Source: Chitinophaga pinensis (GTDB lineage: Bacteria; Bacteroidota; Bacteroidia; Chitinophagales; Chitinophagaceae). From it: DNA of 52,664 bases. This document shows, piece by piece, positions 18,610 to 28,537 of this stretch; the stretch's first letter is position 1; each line of letters begins with the position of its first letter. The DNA lies in contig CAMBEI010000014.1 of NCBI GenBank assembly GCA_945865645.1, positions 1-52,664 of the forward strand, written 5' to 3'. A program made the translations under genes and the position numbers. The notes beneath the pieces are model-generated. The model did not search any database. It was not told where the DNA came from and saw nothing but the letters and a program-made list of their open reading frames with translations.

Positions 18610-19950
18610 ATGAAAAAAAGATTAGTCATACTAGGAGCAGGCGAGAGTGGAGTAGGCACAGCTTTGTTGGCAAAACAAAAAGGGTATGATGTATTTGTAA
18701 GTGATGACAATTTTATTAAAGATTATTACAGAGACGAACTTAAAGAAAATGAAATTGAATTTGAAGAAAATCAGCATACAGAAGAAAAAATATTAAATGC
18801 TGATGAAGTAATGAAGAGTCCTGGTATTCCAGAAAAAAATGAATTGATAAAAAATATAAGAGCAAAAGGGTTAAATGTGATTAGCGAAATTGAATTTGCT
18901 TATCGATATAAAGGTAATAGCAAAATTATTGCTATCACAGGTAGCAACGGAAAAACTACCACCACAGCATTAACCTATCATATTTGTAAAACAGCTGGTG
19001 CCAATTGCGCCATGGTCGGTAATATAGGTTATTCATTTGCAAAACAAGTGGCAGTGAAACCGCACGATTTATATATTGCCGAAATAAGTTCATTTCAGCT
19101 CGACGATATTAAAACATTTCAACCCGATGTAGCTGTACTTACTAATATTACCGAAGATCATCTAGATAGGTATGAGTACAAGTTTGAAAATTATATTAAA
19201 AGTAAGTTTCGGATTGTGATGAATCAACAGCAGCAGAATACTTTTATCTACAATCTAGATGATACAGTAACAGTAGAATCAATAAATAATTATTCTATTA
19301 AATCAATACTAGCCCCAATTACTATGAGTAAACAATTGCCTCAAGGAGCCTATTTGCAGAATGCAAAAATGCACTTAAAATGGAAAAATGAAGAGATGCA
19401 AATGAGTATTTCAGATTTTGCTATAAAGGGAAAGCATAATCAGTACAATAGTATGGCTGCAAGTTTAGCTGCTTCTGCTATTGATATCCGAAAGGAAAAA
19501 ATAAGAGAGGCATTACAAACTTTTGAAAGTTTGGAACATAGAATGGAAACTGTTGCTACCATTAAAAATGTAGAATTTATAAATGATAGTAAAGCAACCA
19601 ATGTTAATAGTACTTGGTATGCCTTAGAGAGTATGGAAAAACCGGTGATATTAATCCTGGGAGGGGTAGATAAAGGCAATGATTATTCTTTATTAATTGA
19701 TATGGTGAAGGAAAAAGTTAAAGCAATTGTTTGCATGGGAATTGAGCACCGTAAAATTTATGAGGCATTTGGAGATATAGTGCCACTAATGGTTAATACT
19801 GATAATGCAAAGGATGCTGTTCAATCGGCATTTCATTTTGCAAGTAAAGGAGATGTTGTTTTATTAAGTCCTGCTTGTGCAAGCTTTGATTTATTTAAAA
19901 ATTATGAAGACAGAGGTAATCAGTTTAAACATGCGGTGAAGCAATTGTAG
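18610..19950 (+). CDS. murD: UDP-MurNAc-L-alanine:D-glutamate ligase
   Basis: Cytoplasmic Mur ligase adding D-glutamate to UDP-MurNAc-L-Ala. 446 residues. N-terminal UDP-binding fold LVILGAGESGVG (5-16), ATP P-loop ITGSNGKTTTT (109-119), and the C-terminal domain with NDSKATN and ILGGVDKGNDYS, typical of MurD. LLSPACASFDLFKNYEDRG is a near-diagnostic C-terminal stretch. It sits between mraY and ftsW in the order usual for dcw clusters. Confidence 0.96.
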   Translation: MKKRLVILGAGESGVGTALLAKQKGYDVFVSDDNFIKDYYRDELKENEIEFEENQHTEEKILNADEVMKSPGIPEKNELIKNIRAKGLNVISEIEFAYRYKGNSKIIAITGSNGKTTTTALTYHICKTAGANCAMVGNIGYSFAKQVAVKPHDLYIAEISSFQLDDIKTFQPDVAVLTNITEDHLDRYEYKFENYIKSKFRIVMNQQQQNTFIYNLDDTVTVESINNYSIKSILAPITMSKQLPQGAYLQNAKMHLKWKNEEMQMSISDFAIKGKHNQYNSMAASLAASAIDIRKEKIREALQTFESLEHRMETVATIKNVEFINDSKATNVNSTWYALESMEKPVILILGGVDKGNDYSLLIDMVKEKVKAIVCMGIEHRKIYEAFGDIVPLMVNTDNAKDAVQSAFHFASKGDVVLLSPACASFDLFKNYEDRGNQFKHAVKQL

Positions 19951-20029
19951 GCATAATAGTTAAGCCGCATCTCACAAGAATTTAATAAAGTGAGGTTTGT
20001 TTTATAGAGCGAATAAAATAAAAATTAAA

Positions 20030-21283
20030 ATGTCAGAACAAGTAAATATAAAAACATTTTTTACACCCAATATTAGTAATATGGGGGGTAATTTGGTTAG
20101 CAAAACTAAAGGCGATCGTGTAATTTGGGGAATTGTAATTATACTTACTTTAGTGAGCTTGCTTGTTGTTTATAGTAGTACTGGCTCGTTGGCATACAAG
20201 TACAGTCGAAGTACTGAAAGTTATTTATTTAAGCAATTTGGTTTTATCGTGCTAGGGGTTTTAATTATTTATTTTGCACACCGAGTTAATTACACTATTT
20301 ATTCCCGGATTGCATCTACACTATTTATTGCTTCTATTGTGTTATTAATTTATACTTACTTTTTTGGCGAAACATTAAATGCAGGTACTCGTTGGATTAA
20401 GTTACCAGTCATTAATATGACTTTTCAAACATCTGACATGGCAAAGCTTGCCCTTTTTATGTACATGAGTCGTCAGTTAAGTCGTAAGCAAACAGTGATT
20501 AAAGAGTTTAAAAAAGGATTTCTACCTATTATTACCCCTGTTGTTATTATTTGTTTATTAATTGCTCCATCAAACTTATCTACTGCATTACTTATAGGAG
20601 GTACTAGCATACTTATAATGTTTATTGGCAGAGTAAATACAAAACATATTTTACTCACTATGGCTATTTTATCCATACCGGTATTTATTTTATTTACAGT
20701 GGCAATAAATACTTATGATAAAACTGAGCATCGTGCAAAAGATATCCCAGCAGTTTTTTCTGTTGGCAGAGTGCCTACTTGGATTGGTCGTATCCAAACA
20801 TTTATGTACAGTAACAAAGAAGATGTAAATGAAAAACTATATCAAATAAATCAAGCAAAAATTGCTATCGCAAAAGGAAGTTGGTTTGGGCTTGGACCAG
20901 GAAATAGTCAGGCACGTAATTTCTTGCCACATTCATACAGTGATTTCATTTTTGCAATAATACTGGAAGAGTATGGTTTTTTTGGAGGAGCATTTATGGT
21001 ATTTATTTATTTACTTTTTTTATATAGATGTATTCGATTGTATAGAAAATGCCCGTATGCATTTGGGGCATTTTTGGCATTAGCATTAAGTTTTATGTTG
21101 GTAATACAAGCAATAGCTAATATGGGAGTGAATGTAAATATTTTTCCCAATACCGGGGTAACCTTGCCGCTAGTAAGCATGGGGGGGAGTAGTTTTTTAT
21201 TCACTTGCTTATCTATTGGTATTATTTTAAGTGTGGCCAGAAATGTGGAACAGTTGGAAGGAAAAGAACATGTAAATGAATAA
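20030..21283 (+). CDS. ftsW: Lipid II polymerase FtsW (SEDS family)
   Basis: Polytopic SEDS glycosyltransferase that polymerises septal glycan with FtsI. From the ATG at 20030 it has 417 residues. Motifs: GTRWIKLP with the preceding long helix, the loop LYQINQAKIAIAKGSWFGLG, GPGNSQARNFLPHSYSDFIFA with the family catalytic Asp, and GVTLPLVSMGGSSF. A TTG at 19997 would add 11 residues, but ATG gives the MSEQxN-like start more usual here. Its last 8 nt overlap murG, suggesting coupling. Confidence 0.95.
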   Translation: MSEQVNIKTFFTPNISNMGGNLVSKTKGDRVIWGIVIILTLVSLLVVYSSTGSLAYKYSRSTESYLFKQFGFIVLGVLIIYFAHRVNYTIYSRIASTLFIASIVLLIYTYFFGETLNAGTRWIKLPVINMTFQTSDMAKLALFMYMSRQLSRKQTVIKEFKKGFLPIITPVVIICLLIAPSNLSTALLIGGTSILIMFIGRVNTKHILLTMAILSIPVFILFTVAINTYDKTEHRAKDIPAVFSVGRVPTWIGRIQTFMYSNKEDVNEKLYQINQAKIAIAKGSWFGLGPGNSQARNFLPHSYSDFIFAIILEEYGFFGGAFMVFIYLLFLYRCIRLYRKCPYAFGAFLALALSFMLVIQAIANMGVNVNIFPNTGVTLPLVSMGGSSFLFTCLSIGIILSVARNVEQLEGKEHVNE

Positions 21284-22364
21284 GAGAATAATCATAGCGG
21301 GAGGAGGAACAGGAGGGCATATTTTTCCTGCAATTGCAATTGCTAATGCTATTTTAAAACAGGCGCCCGAAACTGAAATATTATTTGTTGGTGCTATCGG
21401 AAAAATGGAAATGGAAAAAATACCGCAGGCGGGATTTAAAATTAAAGGGTTAGATATAGTAGGATTTAATAGAAGTTCTTTGATAAAAAACATTGGGTTA
21501 CCCATTAAACTGATAAAAAGTTTTTTTAAGATACGTCAAATTTTTATAGTATTTAAACCAACAGCAGTAATTGGTGTAGGCGGCTATTCAAGTTTTCCTG
21601 TTTTAAAGCTCGCGCAGGTAAAAGGAATTCCCACTTTTATTCATGAGAGTAATTCATTTGCAGGAAAAACAAATATTATGCTTGGAAAAAAAGCTACATC
21701 TATTTTTGTTGCAAGTGATGAAATGAATATTTTTTTTCCTGAAGATAAAATCATGATAACTGGAAATCCGGTGAGATCAAGTATTTTAAATAGTAATGTA
21801 AGTAGAGAAGAAGGGATACAATTTTTTAAACTAGATCCAAAAAAAATAACCGTGTTGTGCATTGGAGGTAGTCTTGGAGCTAAAGCTATTAATGAAGCAT
21901 TGGATAAAGATATTGAATTATTTGAACAAAATAATCTTCAACTGATTTGGCAAACTGGCAAACCCTATTTAACTAAAGCTAAAGCAAAGGCAAATGGGAA
22001 AATTAATATTTTGGTAAATGATTTTATTAATCAAATGGAATATGCTTATGCAGCTGCCGATTTAGTAATAAGCAGAAGTGGGGCTATGGCCATTGCTGAA
22101 TTATGTGTGATGAAGAAAGCGGTTGTGTTTGTACCTTTTCCACATGCAGCAGAAGATCATCAAACAGTCAATGCTAAAAATTTAGTTAATAAAAATGCTG
22201 GCATATTAATAAAAGATAATGAAGCATTAGCCTTACTCGTACCAGCTGTTATTGCATTATCTAAGGATGATAATAAACGGCAAGAGCTAAAAAATAATAT
22301 TTTTAAATTAGCTATAACTAATGCTGATGAAATAATTGCAACAGAAATATTGAAAAATAGGTAA
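21276..22364 (+). CDS. murG: UDP-GlcNAc:lipid I GlcNAc transferase
   Basis: Peripheral inner-membrane glycosyltransferase that makes lipid II. 362 residues, GT28 fold. N-terminal GGGTGGH at 9-15, the hinge GVGGYSSFPV, acceptor-side HESNSFAG, donor-side GGSLGAKAIN and SRSGAMAIAELC, and PFPHAAEDHQTVNA. It overlaps ftsW by 8 nt and murC by 1 nt (TAATG), so the three are probably co-translated. Confidence 0.97.
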   Translation: MNKRIIIAGGGTGGHIFPAIAIANAILKQAPETEILFVGAIGKMEMEKIPQAGFKIKGLDIVGFNRSSLIKNIGLPIKLIKSFFKIRQIFIVFKPTAVIGVGGYSSFPVLKLAQVKGIPTFIHESNSFAGKTNIMLGKKATSIFVASDEMNIFFPEDKIMITGNPVRSSILNSNVSREEGIQFFKLDPKKITVLCIGGSLGAKAINEALDKDIELFEQNNLQLIWQTGKPYLTKAKAKANGKINILVNDFINQMEYAYAAADLVISRSGAMAIAELCVMKKAVVFVPFPHAAEDHQTVNAKNLVNKNAGILIKDNEALALLVPAVIALSKDDNKRQELKNNIFKLAITNADEIIATEILKNR

Positions 22365-23779
22365 TGATAGATTATAAGAACATAAAAAGAATATATTTTT
22401 TAGGAATTGGAGGTATTGGTATGAGTGCATTGGCTAGGTATTTTAAATCTATGGGAGTTCTAGTGAGTGGATATGATAAAATAGAAACAGTTTTTACAAA
22501 GCAGCTAGAAGAAGAGGGGATAGTTATTCATTATGAAGATAATGTTGAATTCATTGACAAAGAGGCATCGTTGGTGGTGTATACACCCGCTATACCTGAA
22601 GCGAATAAAGAACTGAATTATTTTTTACAAAATAATTATAAATTGTTAAAAAGGAGTGACGTGCTTGGAGCTATTACAAACAGTTCATACAATATATGTA
22701 TTGCGGGTACACATGGTAAAACAACTACCAGTACAATGGTGGCACATATTCTTAGGCATAGTGACTATGGTTGTAATGCGTTTTTGGGCGGAATTTCAGT
22801 TAATTATAATTCTAATTTTTGGCATCAAGTCCCTGGGGGAAGCAGTAAAAAAAATGTAAGTGTAGTAGAAGCTGATGAGTATGATAGAAGTTTTTTGAAA
22901 TTAAGTCCTGATGTTGCTATTATCAGTTCGATGGATCCAGACCACTTAGATATTTATGGTACTGTCGAACAGATGGAACAAGCTTTTATCGATTTTTCTG
23001 CAAGGATTAAAACAGGCGGATTATTGCTGAGTAAATACGGGCTTAAAAGAACAGAAGAATTAGAAGTACATGAGCACCAGACCTATCATTTAAACAATAA
23101 AAATGCAAATATTTATGGGTCTAATATACAAATGATTAATGGCAGTTATCAGTTTGATGTAGTAATGCAATATTGGAGTATAACAGATATAGTTTTAAAA
23201 ATGGGAGGGCTGCACAATATTGAAAATATGATTGCAGCAATTTCAGTAGCACGTTATCTTGGAATAGATAATAATAAAATAAGAAATGCAGTTGCAGCAT
23301 TTAAGGGTGTAAAAAGAAGGTTTGAGTATATCGTGCAGCGTGATAAATTAATAATGGTGGATGATTATGCACATCATCCAGAAGAATTAAGAGCATTATT
23401 ATTAGGGGCCAAAAATTTGTTTCCTAATAAAAAATGTGTTGTGATTTTTCAACCACATCTTTATAGTAGAACTAGAGATTTTGTAGATGGCTTTGCTGAA
23501 AGTTTGAGTTTGGCTGATGAGGTTATTTTACTTCCTATTTATCCGGCAAGAGAGCTACCAATTAAAAATATAAGTAGTGAAATTATTTTAAATAAAATAA
23601 AAAATAAAAATAAGTGTGTGATGTTAAAAGAAAATTTATTAAAATATATAACCTCTTATTCTATATCTTCTTTTGGAGTAAACAAAGATGGGTTATTATT
23701 AATTACAGCGGGTGCAGGTGATATTGACGCATTGGTAGAGCCGATTAAAAATATAATAAATAAGAAAATTGAAATCTAA
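22364..23779 (+). CDS. murC: UDP-MurNAc:L-alanine ligase
   Basis: First Mur ligase, adding L-alanine to UDP-MurNAc. 471 residues. IYFLGIGGIGMSALA at 10-24, P-loop AGTHGKTTT at 114-122, DEYDRSFLKLSPDVAIISS, DDYAHHPEE, and QPHLYSRTRDF near the C terminus, all typical of MurC. Starts on the last base of murG and overlaps ftsQ by 11 nt. Confidence 0.97.
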   Translation: MIDYKNIKRIYFLGIGGIGMSALARYFKSMGVLVSGYDKIETVFTKQLEEEGIVIHYEDNVEFIDKEASLVVYTPAIPEANKELNYFLQNNYKLLKRSDVLGAITNSSYNICIAGTHGKTTTSTMVAHILRHSDYGCNAFLGGISVNYNSNFWHQVPGGSSKKNVSVVEADEYDRSFLKLSPDVAIISSMDPDHLDIYGTVEQMEQAFIDFSARIKTGGLLLSKYGLKRTEELEVHEHQTYHLNNKNANIYGSNIQMINGSYQFDVVMQYWSITDIVLKMGGLHNIENMIAAISVARYLGIDNNKIRNAVAAFKGVKRRFEYIVQRDKLIMVDDYAHHPEELRALLLGAKNLFPNKKCVVIFQPHLYSRTRDFVDGFAESLSLADEVILLPIYPARELPIKNISSEIILNKIKNKNKCVMLKENLLKYITSYSISSFGVNKDGLLLITAGAGDIDALVEPIKNIINKKIEI

Positions 23780-24860
23780 CATACGATATAGTATTAAAAA
23801 TATAATGTTGGCAACTCTCTGGGTTACTATGGGTGGAGCTACTATTTTTTTATTAATTGCAGCAATTAAAAGTAAAGGAACTCATCGTTGCAAAGGAGTT
23901 GAAATTAACATACATGGTGTAAGTAACAATTTTTTTGTTGATAAAAAAGATATTCTTAATTCTATTACAGCCATGGAAAAAATAAATCCAGTAGGCAAAA
24001 ATATTGGTTCTTTTAATTTAAAAATATTGGAGAATGAACTTAAAAAAGATGTTTGGATAAAATCAGCAGAACTGTTCTTTGATAATAATGAAATATTGCA
24101 GGTTACCGTACAAGAAAGGGAACCAATTGCAAGAGTATTTACCTTAACTGGTAATAGCTTTTATATTGATATTGAATTATCAATACTACCGTTGAGTGAA
24201 AAGTTTTCTGCTAGATTGCCGGTGTTTAGCAATTTCCCTTCAGATAAAAAACTTTTTGCAAAAGCTGATAGTAATTTACTGATTGGGATTAAAAAAATTA
24301 GTCTCGCTATTCAAAATGATACATTCTGTATGGCTATGATTGAACAGATTGATATTACAACGCAGTACTCTTTTGAGATGATTCCTAAAATTGGCAATCA
24401 GTTAATTGTTTTTGGCGATGCTACAGATGTAGAAACTAAACTTAATAAACTTAAAATGTTTTATAAAGAGGTTATGACAAAATCAGGATGGAATACTTAT
24501 CGAGTTATTAATGTACAATATCAAAATCAGGTAGTAGCAAAAAGAAAAGGAGCCGAAGATGTAATAGCAGATTCATTAAGAGCATTTCAGATTATGCAAT
24601 TGCTTGCCGAAAGGGCACAAAAATTAGCAAATGATTCAATACAAATGATTCAACAAGATAATGATCGTAATACCGTACATAGTAATATGATACTTCAATC
24701 GATACAACGGGACGAAAATAACGACTTGTCTGGTACAGATGAAATTTCTAATGAACCGAAAAAAATTATTCAACAGAAACAAGATATCATAAAAAAAGAA
24801 GTAAAATCAATTTCAAATCCGGTACAAAAATTAGTCTCGGAAAAGAATAAAATAAAATAA
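23769..24860 (+). CDS. ftsQ: FtsQ-like cell division protein
   Basis: 363-residue bitopic divisome protein: basic N terminus, one helix (about 13-32), a POTRA-type region (about 45-110), a beta-rich FtsQ domain to about 255, then a hydrophilic tail of about 100 residues rich in Gln, Asn, Lys and Asp. The TTG at 23769 gives the basic lead KSNIRYSIKN before the helix; the next ATG (23805) would start at the helix itself and is less likely. The frame overlaps murC by 11 nt. Sequence similarity in this family is weak; position and topology carry the call. Confidence 0.85.
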   Translation: MKSNIRYSIKNIMLATLWVTMGGATIFLLIAAIKSKGTHRCKGVEINIHGVSNNFFVDKKDILNSITAMEKINPVGKNIGSFNLKILENELKKDVWIKSAELFFDNNEILQVTVQEREPIARVFTLTGNSFYIDIELSILPLSEKFSARLPVFSNFPSDKKLFAKADSNLLIGIKKISLAIQNDTFCMAMIEQIDITTQYSFEMIPKIGNQLIVFGDATDVETKLNKLKMFYKEVMTKSGWNTYRVINVQYQNQVVAKRKGAEDVIADSLRAFQIMQLLAERAQKLANDSIQMIQQDNDRNTVHSNMILQSIQRDENNDLSGTDEISNEPKKIIQQKQDIIKKEVKSISNPVQKLVSEKNKIK

Positions 24861-24933
24861 TTAAAATATCTGATAAAAAAATAAGTATTAAAAAAAATTG
24901 CCTAACTAATAAACAAACACAAAATATACAATT

Positions 24934-26304
24934 ATGAATCAGGAACAACCCATCATCGTAGGACTGGATATTGGCACAACAAAAATTGCTGCCATTGCCG
25001 GACGAAAAAATGAATTTGGCAAACTGGAAATACTTGGCTTTGGCCGTGCCAATAGTAATGGAGTTAAACACGGCATGGTTTTGAATATCGACCAAACGAT
25101 TAAAGCCATTGAGCAGGCCTTAAAAAATTGTTATGATTCAAACCCTAATCTAGAAATTAGAGAAGTGTATGTGGGTATTGCGGGTCATCATATAAAAAGT
25201 TTGCAAACCCGTGGTGATATTGTACGCCAAAGTATTGAGGAAGAAATAAGACAAGAAGAGATAGATAGACTGGTTGCAGATCAATATAGAACCTATATTC
25301 CTGCAGGAGATCAAATTATTGATGTGATTCCACAAGAATTTACTGTAGATAATTTTCAAAATATACCAAATCCAATTGGTTATAGTGGTGTAAAAGTGGG
25401 TGCAAATTTTCATATTATTACAGGTGATAAAAATGCGATTAGAAACATTAATCGCAGTGTTGATAAAGCAGGGTTAATAACAAAAGATTTAGTTCTGCAG
25501 CCGTTAGCTTCTGCAGCAGCAGTTATGTGTGATCAGGATTTGGAAGCCGGTGTTGCTATTGTTGATATAGGGGGAGGAACAACCGATCTAGCAGTTTTTT
25601 ATGAGGGCATTTTAAAACATACTGCTGTTATTCCTTTTGGTGGGGAGAACATTACTGACGATATTAAGAATGGATTAGGTGTTTTAAAAACACACGCCGA
25701 GCAAATGAAAATTCAGTTTGGTAGTGCATTAAGCGACGAAACAAAAGGAAATACATTTATTACTATACCAGGGTTACGCGGAATGCCACAAAAAGAAATT
25801 TCAGTTAAAAATTTAGCTAGTATAATCCAGGCTCGTATGAGCGAGATTATGGATTTTGTAACCTATCATTTAAAACAAGTAGGTTTAGATACTAGGATGC
25901 TGAATGGTGGTGTAATACTTACTGGCGGTGGATCTCAACTGAAACACTTAATTCAGTTAACCGAATATGTTACTGGGTTAAATGCAAGAATTGGTTATCC
26001 TAATGAACATTTATCTGGCGGGCATATAGAAGAACTTGCTAAGCCAATGTATAGTACTTGTATTGGTTTAATATTGAAAGGATATAATGACTACGAAAAT
26101 AAAAACAAACAATTTGAAGGACAATTTAAAAAAATAGAAATACCTGAGTCCTTACAACATCCGCCTACTGGTGAACCATTAGAAGGGGTAGAAGAAAATG
26201 AGATGGTAAAAATTAAACAACGTAAATCATTAAAAAACTTTATGGACGGGTTTAAGAATGGTTTAATTGATTTGTTTAAAGAAGAGGAGGATGCAAAATT
26301 GTAA
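24934..26304 (+). CDS. ftsA: Cell division protein FtsA
   Basis: Actin-like ATPase that ties the Z-ring to the membrane. 456 residues. Phosphate 1 loop GLDIGTTKIAAI (10-21), the 1C domain with EVYVGIAGHHIKS, phosphate 2 loop VDIGGGTTDLAVF, and the adenosine motif LTGGGSQLKHL. The C-terminal KSLKNFMDGFKNGLIDLFKE can form the amphipathic helix that binds membrane. ftsZ follows after a 193-nt gap, long enough for its own promoter, although I find no strong -7 element there. Confidence 0.96.
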   Translation: MNQEQPIIVGLDIGTTKIAAIAGRKNEFGKLEILGFGRANSNGVKHGMVLNIDQTIKAIEQALKNCYDSNPNLEIREVYVGIAGHHIKSLQTRGDIVRQSIEEEIRQEEIDRLVADQYRTYIPAGDQIIDVIPQEFTVDNFQNIPNPIGYSGVKVGANFHIITGDKNAIRNINRSVDKAGLITKDLVLQPLASAAAVMCDQDLEAGVAIVDIGGGTTDLAVFYEGILKHTAVIPFGGENITDDIKNGLGVLKTHAEQMKIQFGSALSDETKGNTFITIPGLRGMPQKEISVKNLASIIQARMSEIMDFVTYHLKQVGLDTRMLNGGVILTGGGSQLKHLIQLTEYVTGLNARIGYPNEHLSGGHIEELAKPMYSTCIGLILKGYNDYENKNKQFEGQFKKIEIPESLQHPPTGEPLEGVEENEMVKIKQRKSLKNFMDGFKNGLIDLFKEEEDAKL

Positions 26305-26497
26305 TCGCTTAAATTATCAAGTAATTTTTTTAAAAAAAAATAGAAGCACTTATTAGAAAATATATTTAAATTATCTTATTAACCCATAATTAAAACGGCA
26401 GTATTTTTTAACTAACAAAATTAAGTACTGTTTAAATTCTAACTGCTCTGTAAATTTTCGTTAAAGGGGAGATTTATAGAGACTAAAACAATTTACT

Positions 26498-28426
26498 ATG
26501 ATTCATTTTGACTTGCCTAAAGATCAATCCTCCATCATTAAAGTAATTGGTGTAGGTGGTGGTGGAAGCAATGCGGTAAACCACATGTTTTCGCAAAATA
26601 TTGAAGGTGTAAATTTTATTATCTGTAATACAGATGCACAGGCGATTGCACAAAGTAAAGTGCCTAATAAAATTCAACTTGGTCCGCATTTAACACAAGG
26701 TCTTGGTGCTGGTGCTAACCCCGAAATTGGCCGGCAGGCTACTGAAGAGAGCTTAGAGGAAATTAAACGAATATTAGAAGTGAATACCAAAATGGCATTC
26801 ATAACTGCGGGTATGGGTGGTGGTACCGGCACGGGTGGAGCTCCAATACTTGCAAAAATTTGCAAAGATTTAGGTATACTAACCGTTGGTATTGTTACCA
26901 CTCCATTTGCTTACGAAGGTAAAAAAAGAATTGCCCAAGCAGAAGAAGGTGTAATGCTTTTAAAAAATCATGTGGATACATTATTGGTTATTAGCAATGA
27001 TAAACTGCGTCATCAATTTGGCAATTTAAAAATGAAAGAAGCATTTGCAAAAGCAGATAACGTTTTGGCAACTGCAGCAAAGTGTATAACAGATGTAATT
27101 AATAGTACAGGTCAAATTAATGTAGATTTTGCAGATGTATGTACCGTGATGAGTAAAGGAGGTGTAGCTATTTTAGGTAGTGCTGCAGAAGAAGGTGAAG
27201 ACAGGGCACAAATGGCTATAGAACATGCCATTAATTCTCCCTTACTTAATGATAATGATATACGTGGAGCAAAATGGATTTTGATTAACATAAATTCTGC
27301 TGATGGGGAACATGAGTTTACCATGGATGAAGTGGAGATTATTCAAAATTATTTATTAAGTCAGGCTGGCGATGATACTGATGTAATACTTGGATTGGGT
27401 TATGATAACAGTTTAGGCGCTAAAATTGGTATTACTTTAATAGCTACAGGTTTTGAGCATAAAGATCCTTTTGTACGCAAGCCTGAAATAAAAGTAGAAA
27501 AAAATGATGAGAAAATAGTAATGCTTCTGGAGATGCCTTTAAAAGATACAAACATAACTAATCAAGGATTACAGCGCACGGAACAGACTGAAAAGAAAAC
27601 ACATCAACCCGTTTTTGAATTTGATATAAGTAATGATGATGATGATATCGCTGAAATTACAGAACAGCCCGCTATAGTAGTACATGAAGACCAACTGCTA
27701 CCAACTTTAAAAGAAACGTTAGAAGAAATATCTGAAGAAGTGGGAGTGCTTGGTAAAATTACTAGAGATAAATTGGATGCAACTTCCTTATTTTTTGAAA
27801 TATCTTCATCCACAGATCAAACACCAGTAATAGAATTTGATATTCCACAAATGGAAGTGTCAGTTGAAAAATTATCATCTAAATCTAAAATTAAAGAAGA
27901 AAATATTCTAGTTAATAAAAACATTACCACCGTCCCCTCGTCTGGAGGGTATCTGGCTAAACCTTCACAAATTTATGCTGAAGAGCAGCCAAAACCTGAA
28001 TGCAATTCGATTGATCAGCTACTCCCGTTGCAGGAGATGAATCAGGAAGACGAACCTGTGATTGAAATGCAACTGGTAGTTAAATCTTATCAAGCGGTGG
28101 AGGAAGAGCAACATATAAAAATAACCCAACCCATCATGATTTCTGATGTTGAGGAACCTGCTATGCAGGACGAAGCAGCGGATCTTAGGCGCAGGGCGAT
28201 CGATCGAATTGCAAAACTACGTAACTTGTCGTTCAACATTAACGTAGCCGATCCTAATAATGAGTTTGAAACGGTACCTGCTTACCTTCGCCGCAATATG
28301 GAATTACATAATTCCATCGCCGATGTAGAAAGTTTTTACAGCAATTACACAGTAAAAGCAGATGAAAATAATCAAACATCAATTAGCACTATCAATAGCT
28401 TTATGGAAGGCAAAAGGCCTGATTAA
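26498..28426 (+). CDS. ftsZ: Cell division GTPase FtsZ with long linker
   Basis: Tubulin-like GTPase that forms the division ring. 642 residues, against about 380-500 in most bacteria. GTPase core about 10-325: GVGGGGSNAVNHM, signature MGGGTGTGG at 106-114, T7 loop NVDFAD at 208-213. An unstructured, Glu/Asp/Gln-rich linker of about 260 residues follows. The end carries the phylum-type YLRRN segment and a C-terminal peptide INSFMEGKRPD for binding FtsA and other partners. Last gene of the cluster; a very strong terminator follows. Confidence 0.96.
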   Translation: MIHFDLPKDQSSIIKVIGVGGGGSNAVNHMFSQNIEGVNFIICNTDAQAIAQSKVPNKIQLGPHLTQGLGAGANPEIGRQATEESLEEIKRILEVNTKMAFITAGMGGGTGTGGAPILAKICKDLGILTVGIVTTPFAYEGKKRIAQAEEGVMLLKNHVDTLLVISNDKLRHQFGNLKMKEAFAKADNVLATAAKCITDVINSTGQINVDFADVCTVMSKGGVAILGSAAEEGEDRAQMAIEHAINSPLLNDNDIRGAKWILININSADGEHEFTMDEVEIIQNYLLSQAGDDTDVILGLGYDNSLGAKIGITLIATGFEHKDPFVRKPEIKVEKNDEKIVMLLEMPLKDTNITNQGLQRTEQTEKKTHQPVFEFDISNDDDDIAEITEQPAIVVHEDQLLPTLKETLEEISEEVGVLGKITRDKLDATSLFFEISSSTDQTPVIEFDIPQMEVSVEKLSSKSKIKEENILVNKNITTVPSSGGYLAKPSQIYAEEQPKPECNSIDQLLPLQEMNQEDEPVIEMQLVVKSYQAVEEEQHIKITQPIMISDVEEPAMQDEAADLRRRAIDRIAKLRNLSFNINVADPNNEFETVPAYLRRNMELHNSIADVESFYSNYTVKADENNQTSISTINSFMEGKRPD

Positions 28427-28481
28427 AATAATGACATCAAAGCAGTTTTGGGCTGGTATTTAACTTTGTTTGTCTTTGATA

Positions 28482-28534
28482 TCTTTTATAATAAATAGCT
28501 TCCAACTTTTTTGGGAGCTATTTATTATAAAAGA
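28482..28534. terminator. 22-bp bidirectional terminator after ftsZ
   Basis: Arms 28482-28503 and 28513-28534 are complementary over 22 bp with one G-U pair, around a 9-nt loop. It lies between ftsZ and the convergent lipoprotein gene, ending 4 nt before the latter's stop codon. The pairing is unusually long for a simple terminator; A/T-rich outer segments would give a U run on either strand. Confidence 0.85.
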
Positions 28535-28537
28535 GTA

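Noticed and set aside
19997..20029. TTG start at 19997 for ftsW
   Set aside because: The added residues have no family support and an ATG is available at 20030.
26463..26471. AAAGGGGAG as a Shine-Dalgarno site for ftsZ
   Set aside because: It is 26 nt from the ATG, too far, and the other genes show no such sites.
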